Shown in pieces: positions 20,139 to 25,738 of a DNA stretch of 25,738 bases; positions within the stretch are counted from its first letter, which is position 1; each line of letters opens with the position of its first letter. The notes beneath the pieces were generated by a model. That model was given only the letters and a program-made list of their open reading frames with translations, searched no databases and was not told the DNA's origin. The translations under genes were made by a program, and so were the position numbers. The stretch covers positions 1 to 25,738 of the forward strand of contig JALQPE010002684.1 in assembly GCA_030407315.1 (NCBI GenBank), in the 5' to 3' direction. The stretch comes from Asparagopsis taxiformis (lineage: Eukaryota > Rhodophyta > Florideophyceae > Bonnemaisoniales > Bonnemaisoniaceae).

Positions 20139-20512
20139 TGTCGTGAATGGCACAAAGATTACTGTCGGTGGTATGTGTAAGGGATTCGGAATGATTCATC
20201 TCAACATGGCAATGATGCTCGCCGTTTTCACCTGTGATGCTGATGTTGAACTGACGTTGTGGCAACGTATGCTGAATAGAGCCGTAGAAACGTCTTTCAA
20301 TTCATGAATTGCAATCACAGTTGATGGAGATACGTCAACGAATGACTTCATATGTGCTCTGGCCAGTGGTGCCGCTGTATTGCATGTAAACGAAGAATTG
20401 TCTCTGCAAGCTAAGGCAGTGGAGGGTTTGCTAACGAAGACTGATTTATTTGGCGAAAAGTATCGCACGGGACGGTGAAGGGGCAACTGTACAGTTGAGG
20501 ACGTCCTCATAG
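20139..20512 (+). pseudogene. argJ: Glutamate/ornithine N-acetyltransferase (ArgJ) fragment
   Basis: ArgJ transfers acetyl groups between ornithine and glutamate in arginine biosynthesis. The frame reads NGTKITVGGMCKGFGMI, NMAMMLAVFTCDAD, LTLWQRMLNRAVETSFN, then ITVDGDTSTNDFICALASGA. A small frameshift near 20458 gives SIARDGEGATVQ. All are well-known ArgJ landmarks in the right order. Three defects show it is dead. The motif around the self-cleavage and catalytic Thr, normally NMATML, reads NMAMML, so the Thr codon is ATG at 20212-20214. An in-frame TGA lies at 20305-20307 within a short insertion after SFN. A frameshift precedes the DGEGAT motif. Only the middle of the protein remains (about 110 of roughly 400 residues). 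It abuts palindrome array D upstream. Confidence 0.85.
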
Positions 20513-21645
20513 AGGCTGCGCAACTCGATGAAGCCACTGTGCAATATGAGCATGCCGATCAGGAAGCTGAGGAACAACAGGAACTGAGCGGTGGACCAGG
20601 GAGCCATGACTAGATTCAAGAGCATCAGCGAAACGCTGAAACTGACGAACAGCATGAAGTACCTTCGCTCGTCGTTCACGGAGGGGGAATCGCGTTCTCA
20701 TCTTGACGACACAGTAGTAAGAAATGGAGATGGGCATGTAGTCGCCAACCGGAATGGTATTGATGTAGAACCGTCGGAAGACGTTGCGAATATGGGAGAT
20801 ATCGATCAGGCGCCCGTAGAAGACCATGTAGAACCTGATGTTGATGGGGCTGTAGACGCAGCACTCGAGTGTTGTCAACGATCGTTGATGGGGTTGAATC
20901 GAATGCTGAGCGCGTTGAGGAGCATGCATATATGAAATAAAATGCCGTTGCAAGTGTTGATGGAAACGCAGATATTAATGAGAGAGTAGTTGAAATCGGT
21001 TTCGCTCAAGCGGAGGTGTTGCCTGAGAGAAGAAAGGTAACAGGAGATGTACATGGTGTTGATGCTGATCGTGTTCCGGAGGCAAACAGTGTGAATGAAG
21101 AAGATGTTGCAATTGTTGATGATGATGTCGATTGTCAAGAAGAAGGAACCGTACAAGGTAATGAAATTCTTGGTGATGAAACTGGGGCAACTAGAAGATC
21201 TAATGATGAAGAAGTATATGTAAAATGGGGAGGCGGCGATGAGGAATTAGAACACGAGAATGGTGGTCATCACGGAGGTGATGATCCATGCAATAACGAT
21301 GCGGTTGTAGTGCCGCACGAAGACGTGTTAGTGTTGATGGGGAAGAGTGACACCGATGGGGCAATTGAGACAGAATCATGTTTGCATGGCGACAACGTAG
21401 TAGATAAAGATATGAGAGACAGTATGGATGAACAGGAATAAATTGTTGAACAAGACCAGGAGTCACCAAAAGGCCGGAAGAGGCGACATATGGATATGGA
21501 AAATGGGAGTGAAGAAAGGCAGAAAAATGGAAGGAATAGAAGTAGTGGGGATGAAGAAAGGGAGGGTGTGGAAGATATAGTAGAAGAAGAGGGTTTTGCT
21601 AAGGTCATTTGCGCGGCGAAAGCCTCGGCAAGATTTATCGAGTAA
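20513..21645. pseudogene. Decayed coding region of uncertain strand
   Basis: On the plus strand an acidic protein can be followed through frame changes: VEDVLIEAAQLDEATVQYEH, then VEPSEDVANMGDIDQAPVED, then a frame open from about 20865 to 21645 except for TAA at 20938 and 21439. That frame includes VNEEDVAIVDDDVD, KGRKRRHMDMENG and a GFAKVICAAKAS end. On the minus strand the first 450 bp instead encode membrane-like segments: FMLFVSFSVSLMLLNLV and STAQFLLFLSFLIGMLIL, preceded by RRFYINTIPVGDYMPISISY. Antisense of Asp/Glu/Val codons naturally gives Ile/Phe/Leu/Asn, so one reading is a shadow of the other. I favour plus for 20865-21645 and cannot decide for 20513-20865. No family recognised. 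Confidence 0.35.
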
Positions 21646-21776
21646 ATTCATGAAACGATGAGCAGAGATGATACCTACTACTAATCCGGCGCAGTTAGCG
21701 TCCGGTGTTTTGTACAAAACACCTCAATATTGAGGCGACAGGGCAATGAACAGAGCGCAGTAAGATACATAAAAAG

Positions 21777-22022
21777 TCACTGCTCTTCATTAATATCTAT
21801 AAAAGTACTAGTCTTCCTGAAGTCTGAAACACGTTTGTAAAGGCCACGGAAATCATCGGGGCCAATATCGTCACCGGGGCGGCCAGAAAGCACGGCAAGA
21901 TCGTTCATGGCGGAGACCTCATCCATGGAGAGGTCCATTCCAAGGCCGGCTAGGCATTTATTCAACTCGAGCGGCGAAATTTGTTTCGAGCGGTCTGTGT
22001 CGATCGACGACGCTGGAGCGTC
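21777..22022 (-). CDS. EF-hand protein, C-terminal exon (partial)
   Basis: The minus-strand frame reads DTDRSKQISPLEL (D1 codon at 22001-21999), a canonical EF-hand loop: Asp1, Asp3, Ser5, Gln7, Ile8, Ser9, Glu12. It continues CLAGLGMDLSMDEVSAM. A second, degenerate loop SGRPGDDIGPDDF follows, with Ser at position 1 and Asp at position 12. The protein then ends DFRKTSTFIDINEEQ with a stop at 21777. There is no ATG upstream before a stop at 22037-22035. The sequence TATACATATTCAG just before the frame resembles a 3' splice site, so this may be a last exon. A possible first exon is the minus-strand ATG near 22240 (MQRVASRNLLHAPFLPC), which is speculative. It would bind calcium; the wider identity is unknown. 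Confidence 0.55.
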   Translation of the reverse strand, partial: DAPASSIDTDRSKQISPLELNKCLAGLGMDLSMDEVSAMNDLAVLSGRPGDDIGPDDFRGLYKRVSDFRKTSTFIDINEEQ

Positions 22023-22491
22023 TGAATATGTATACTACAAGTTTAGAGTGCGATTAGCGGGTATGTTATGTTTTTGAAAGAATTAGATGTTGTGTTATTC
22101 ACCAAGCGAATGGGGGGATTGGTGGATTGTGTGGCAATGTTTTATGTTGGAGTGACGTGTTGAGAGTCAAGGTGGTTTAGTTGAATGCAGGGCAGGAACG
22201 GGGCGTGAAGAAGATTGCGAGATGCAACTCTTTGCATGAATGCGGCGAGTTGATATAAATTTCAATTGCTCTTCGTACAGACCGTAAATCAGCGCTTTGC
22301 TGCCACACCAAAGACGATTTAGTGCAGCGCTACACAACAGCAATCAGGCCCCATAGGACTCATCCAACAAGCGGCCCACAACTCGCAGCACCCAACCACC
22401 CGGATCCGCACCAGCGCATCGAGATTCCAATCTCACCGACCGTAGTTTCCAAACATGATATAGCGTCTCCGTCTCTCGCGCCCCCTCCTCT
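22023..22491. other. Region between the divergent EF-hand and TRIC-like genes
   Basis: It holds a possible intron and first exon of the EF-hand gene on the minus strand, and Pro/His-rich open sequence on the plus strand from about 22322 that I do not recognise. The minus-strand word TTTATATCAAC at about 22258 could be a TATA-like element. Confidence 0.3.
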
Positions 22492-22529
22492 CCAGATTGT
22501 CCCTGCGCCATGGCGCAGGGACAATCTGG
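22492..22529. repeat. 38-bp perfect palindrome
   Basis: The half-site CCAGATTGTCCCTGCGCCA is followed directly by its reverse complement, centred at 22510/22511. The centre forms CCATGG, so an ATG sits at the exact symmetry point. It overlaps the 5' end of the TRIC-like relic. Confidence 0.95.
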
Positions 22530-23307
22530 CGTTTGCAAACGTTCACGCCCGCCCGAAACGCGTCCTCCACCCCAAGCGCCACGACGCCCCCGCCTTCACC
22601 GTTCATCAACGACAGTCTCCCGCGCTTCCCCACCACCACCTCGCTAGGCACGCTGCGCCTGCTCGACTATCTCGGCACAGTATTCTTCGCGCACTCCGGC
22701 GGTATCCTGGCCGCGACCGGTCTGGACATGCTGGGTGCGGTGGTGTTGGGAACGATGACCGCGCTGGGCGGCGGCACGATTCGCGACGGTCTAATCATCT
22801 GCAAACGTCCGTTCCGGACCTCTGAACCGGAGTATCTCACCCAATCAATCCTGGTATCATTGGCGCCATTCACGGTCTGGCCGCGCCAATACGATGCCGA
22901 CAATACGACGCCGACGCGGCGCCGTTTGTCGCCACCGACGCGCTGGGAGTCGGCGCTTTCTGCGTCATCGGCGTACAGCTGCGCGGCCCTAGGACGGACT
23001 CCGCGCACGCTTCAACCCGCTCATCTGCGTGCTATGCGGTATGGCGACCGCGACATTTGTCGGCGCCGTTCACAACGCGCTTTATAAACGTGATGTGCAT
23101 ATTCTGCATATTCATTCGGAGATTTAGGCATCAACAGCGGCTGCGGGTGCCTCCACGTATCTCTTCGTGCGCAACCTGTCGCTGCATCCCGCCGCCCGCG
23201 TCGAGGCTGGTGTAGGTGTCGCAGTGCTTGCAAGGGGCGTCACGTATTCGCGCGCCATTCGATTTCCAGTTTGGGATGACGCTACGAAAGATGCGAAACA
23301 GGAGTAG
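22497..23307 (+). pseudogene. UPF0126/TRIC-type cation channel, broken
   Basis: This membrane family has two three-helix repeats, each with a Gly-rich kink. Repeat 1 reads LRLLDYLGTVFFAHSGGILA, then GLDMLGAVVLGTMTALGGGT and IRDGLI (open frame to about 22860). After a frameshift, repeat 2 reads DADAAPFVATDALGVGAFCV and IGVQLRG (about 22900-22990). A second shift near 23000 gives RFNPLICVLCGMATATFVGA and VHNALYKRD. The last helix, STAAAGASTYLFVRN, and the tail, RAIRFPVWDDA, end at TAG 23305-23307. An in-frame TAG at 23125-23127 falls where a Tyr is usual (SEI-stop-ASTAA). With two frameshifts and one nonsense codon it cannot make the full protein. The 5' end is Pro/Thr-rich and lacks an in-frame ATG. 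GC content is higher than in its surroundings, as expected for a host-gene relic. Confidence 0.82.
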
Positions 23308-24436
23308 CACGCGGCTCGTTTGTCGTAGATCGCGTATATTGTTTCTGTTTGTTGGCGGCTGATGCTGCCGGTGCAACATGCGATGGTTGTAGAGTATTGG
23401 TGGACATTTTGGTGCGCCGTATTTGCTCACGTTGATGCATCAAATCGTCATGACGACCGATAGGATGAGCGGCGGCGTGATGTGTGCACATGCAGCCGTA
23501 TGTACCTGTGCTGTGTTGACGGTTTCGATAGTCGTCTAGGGGCGCGTTTTTTTGGGTTTTTTGCTGTCATTCGCAATCAACAACTGTAAACAATGAATGA
23601 CGCCAACGATGCGGATACATATCGACATGAGATCAGCGTAGACTATTTCAATTTCTTTGTGTACTCTATTGTTTGTCTGGTGCATTGTGCTGAGTTGTTT
23701 ATTGGCCACATATTACCATCCTCGGCGGCGGCGGTTGTAGGCGAAGAGTGCGTAGAGAAAAGGAAACAAGGACGAAAGGCAGCGAACTTCGCTGTTTGAA
23801 AGGAGCCGACGAAGAACTTCATGATATGTTTTATGGGGTGGTACGGAGGGGTTCTCAGAAAATGTTGAGAAAGTGTGTATGGTGGAGCAGGGAGAGTTGG
23901 GCGCTATGTTGTTTGAATGAGATGTATCTACGGGGGTTGTGGTGCGGCAAACAGCGCGTACCATACTGTTTATACAATATCAGTGAACAATGATAACGCG
24001 GGTGAATGAAAGAGATGTCGTCGATGTGCGGCATCTTTGAGATGTTTTACAAGGTATTGCGTGATGGAAAAGTCAATTTTTCGCGAGTGGGCAGATTCGT
24101 GTGACGTAGGTTTCCAGCAGATTGATATTGTTGAAAAAGGCGCAAGGCGCTGCGCACCGGAGATATGGCACACATTCCGGTGGTGTTGAGGGAGCACAGT
24201 TCGTCGGTTCTGGTGGGAGCTCTGGCTACTGTGATTTTGTGTGCATCGGTTATTGGGCCCATGGGATGATGGTACACGTGGCGGGAAACGCGTAAACATG
24301 GCACGGTGCGCGCAAAAACTCCGCGGAGTTTTTGAACGTGTGGAAGACGTTATGGAAAGTTTCTTCAAGAGAGGTGGATGAATGGGTGTTTCTTTGAAAC
24401 ATGTCATGACTGAAATCAGTGGGAATGGACTGTTAA
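23308..24436. other. Possible membrane-protein scraps
   Basis: A plus-strand ATG frame at 23593-23799 contains VDYFNFFVYSIVCLVHCAEL, hydrophobic enough for one membrane span. Near 24167 another plus-strand frame reads DMAHIPVVLREHSSSVLVGA, then LATVILCASVIGPM. These could be pieces of one decayed membrane protein with 24437-24628. The frames between are interrupted and I recognise no family. The 285 bp from 23308 to 23592 hold nothing I can name. Confidence 0.25.
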
Positions 24437-24628
24437 GCAATTGGCTATTTCTTGATCTCAAGCGGGCTCCTCACCCTAACAAGCGCAGTCGAGTTCTTCT
24501 TCAGCATCTACGTGCTGCTAGCGCTCCAATTTTACAGCCTCGTGGCCTATCCAAGCTGCACCGACGCCAACAACGAGCTCTTGATTGCCGGAATTATATT
24601 GGATGTCCTCGTGTCAACCGGTGTGTGA
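24437..24628 (+). pseudogene. Hydrophobic protein fragment
   Basis: After an in-frame stop, this 63-codon frame reads AIGYFLISSGLLTLTSAVEF, FFSIYVLLALQFYSLVAY and PSCTDANNELLIAGIILDVL, ending at TGA 24626-24628. Two likely membrane segments are joined by a polar loop containing Cys. It has no start codon and no recognised family. It may belong with the hydrophobic scraps upstream. Confidence 0.35.
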
Positions 24629-24630
24629 GG

Positions 24631-25320
24631 ATAGCTAGTTGGTGAGTAATTGGGGTAATGTCACAGAGTTTGTAAAGGACTAGCAGCTCTTCGGGTGTGC
24701 AATGACGAGAATGAGAAGCTCGGGAAAAAGGTGATGTTTTGTGGTGCAGGGACAAGAGTTGATCGGGTGCATGTTCGGCGTAGGTGATTGTAGCGTGGAG
24801 ACGTACTACTAGCAGATTTTCCAGTGCCTGACAAGAGTCAGAGTGGAGGTCTATGATGGCGGCATGAGATTGTGGAAGATTGCAAAGGAATGAAAGGGTG
24901 GTTTGATAGGATGTTCGTGCCGCATCTCTGTGGGGCTGAGCGGCGAAAGCAGCACAGTGTAGTACTTGTTCATGGCATTCATTGTCTTTATTCTCATTGA
25001 AAACTTTACTATTAACAGAACTACTACATCAACTTAACTAAATCTCAAACTCGAACTGTCGCTGTCACTGCCAACGTGCATCAAAAGTGATTCATTCCAT
25101 ATGTTACAAAGATGGTTCTATTTTCCTTATGTGTGATATAAACCATGATTCCCATCCGAATACGGTCGATACGCTCTCCTATAGAACTTATCTTCCCTCG
25201 TGCTAACTTTGCTACCTACAAATATCTGAAAAGCTCCATCAAAATCACTTTAGTCGTAAACCACATACCATTCCAATATTTACCTTCACACTAACATCAT
25301 GCTCCATACTTCCTCTCAAG
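24631..25320. other. No recognisable gene
   Basis: All frames are closed at short length, and I see no RNA gene or repeat until the GACAGT array begins near 25330. Confidence 0.6.
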
Positions 25321-25329
25321 TCCACTCCA

Positions 25330-25680
25330 CCAGACAGTGTTGTCAACCAATGCACGGTACTACCCGCAGACAATACAATTTGCTATCTACACTACTGTCT
25401 ACAGATTTCCCCAGACAGTGCAGTAATACAATACAATGCACTGCCTCAGACAGTAAAATGTACTGTCTGCACATACTGTCTGGCGGCAACACTTCCGGAC
25501 AGTAAAATTTACTGTTCTGGACAGTAAATTTTACTGTTTTTGGTACTGTCCAGATGTCGTGCCAGTTTATTGCTGCAGCAGTATTCTGAAATTTCCAGAC
25601 AGTAAATTTTACTGTCTCCGCGCACTGTCTTGACCAGACAGTAATTTTTTACTGTCTCAGACAGTAAATTTACTGTCTTT
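25330..25680. repeat. GACAGT/ACTGTC palindrome array (right subterminal)
   Basis: About a dozen CAGACAGT or ACTGTCTG words occur in alternating orientation, many forming palindromes such as GACAGTAAATTTACTGTC and ACAGTAAAATTTACTGT. Spacing is irregular, unlike the 35-bp array at 10461-10865. It mirrors the left array relative to the inverted CACTA-like ends. Confidence 0.85.
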
Positions 25681-25689
25681 TTTCATTCC

Positions 25690-25702
25690 CAACACCGTAG
25701 TG
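25690..25702 (-). mobile_element. CACTA-like terminal inverted repeat, right end
   Basis: CAACACCGTAGTG is the exact reverse complement of the 13-bp word at 10103 and 16411, and lies 10 bp beyond the last GACAGT palindrome. The next bases are GGT. They do not match the GTA or ATA that precede the left-type ends. Confidence 0.65.
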
Positions 25703-25738
25703 GGTTCTGTGTGTTGGAGAGCCATGTAGAGTGCACCA

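Noticed and set aside
10103..25702. Certain single CACTA element with target-site duplication
   Set aside because: The bases flanking the ends are GTA and GGT, not a matching 3-bp duplication, so it is kept only as a hypothesis.

Overview
The window looks like a gene-poor, repeat-rich piece of a eukaryotic nuclear genome, most plausibly an alga or another protist. Red alga is a weak guess. The reasons are the absence of operons, several protein relics of eukaryotic or organelle-metabolism type (an EF-hand protein, an ArgJ-type arginine-biosynthesis enzyme, a UPF0126/TRIC-type channel), large palindromic repeats, a satellite with a nucleosome-sized period, and CACTA-like transposon ends. Almost every recognisable gene is split by small frameshifts. 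One clearly intact long reading frame stands out.

Region 1 (1-1860) has no gene I recognise. It holds an inverted repeat near 1063-1127 and degenerate tandem repeats at 1420-1790.

Region 2 (1862-9924) is the most interesting part. An intact 360-residue minus-strand protein is divergent from two plus-strand genes. The first is a ParB-like domain fused to an N6-adenine-type DNA methyltransferase (4242-7274, three frameshifts). The second is a DUF7869 transposase-like protein (7474-9924, five frameshifts). The intact minus-strand protein shares both the N-terminal Cys-rich domain and the C-terminal domain of the DUF7869 protein but lacks its predicted catalytic core. I read this as a candidate eukaryotic mobile module combining methylation, ParB and transposase functions with a core-less, possibly regulatory, derivative.

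Region 3 (10103-25702) is bracketed by 13-bp inverted ends beginning CACTA, each followed by arrays of GACAGT/ACTGTC palindromes. This resembles En/Spm (CACTA) architecture, but the flanking bases do not form a target-site duplication. Inside are a broken 2-oxoglutarate-oxygenase-like gene (12.6-14.8 kb), four nested-palindrome arrays of a 39-bp perfect inverted repeat (15.2-20.0 kb) partly amplified as a 1.04-1.08-kb tandem repeat, a 172-bp satellite (about 19.0-19.7 kb), and a set of host-gene relics: argJ, a strand-ambiguous acidic/hydrophobic stretch, an EF-hand exon, a TRIC-type channel gene and membrane-segment scraps. Long stretches at 10.87-12.64 kb and 24.63-25.3 kb hold no gene I can support.

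The genes do not form a metabolic pathway. What links them is mobile DNA: one methyltransferase/transposase module, one CACTA-like family, and foldback and satellite repeats accumulating among decaying gene copies.
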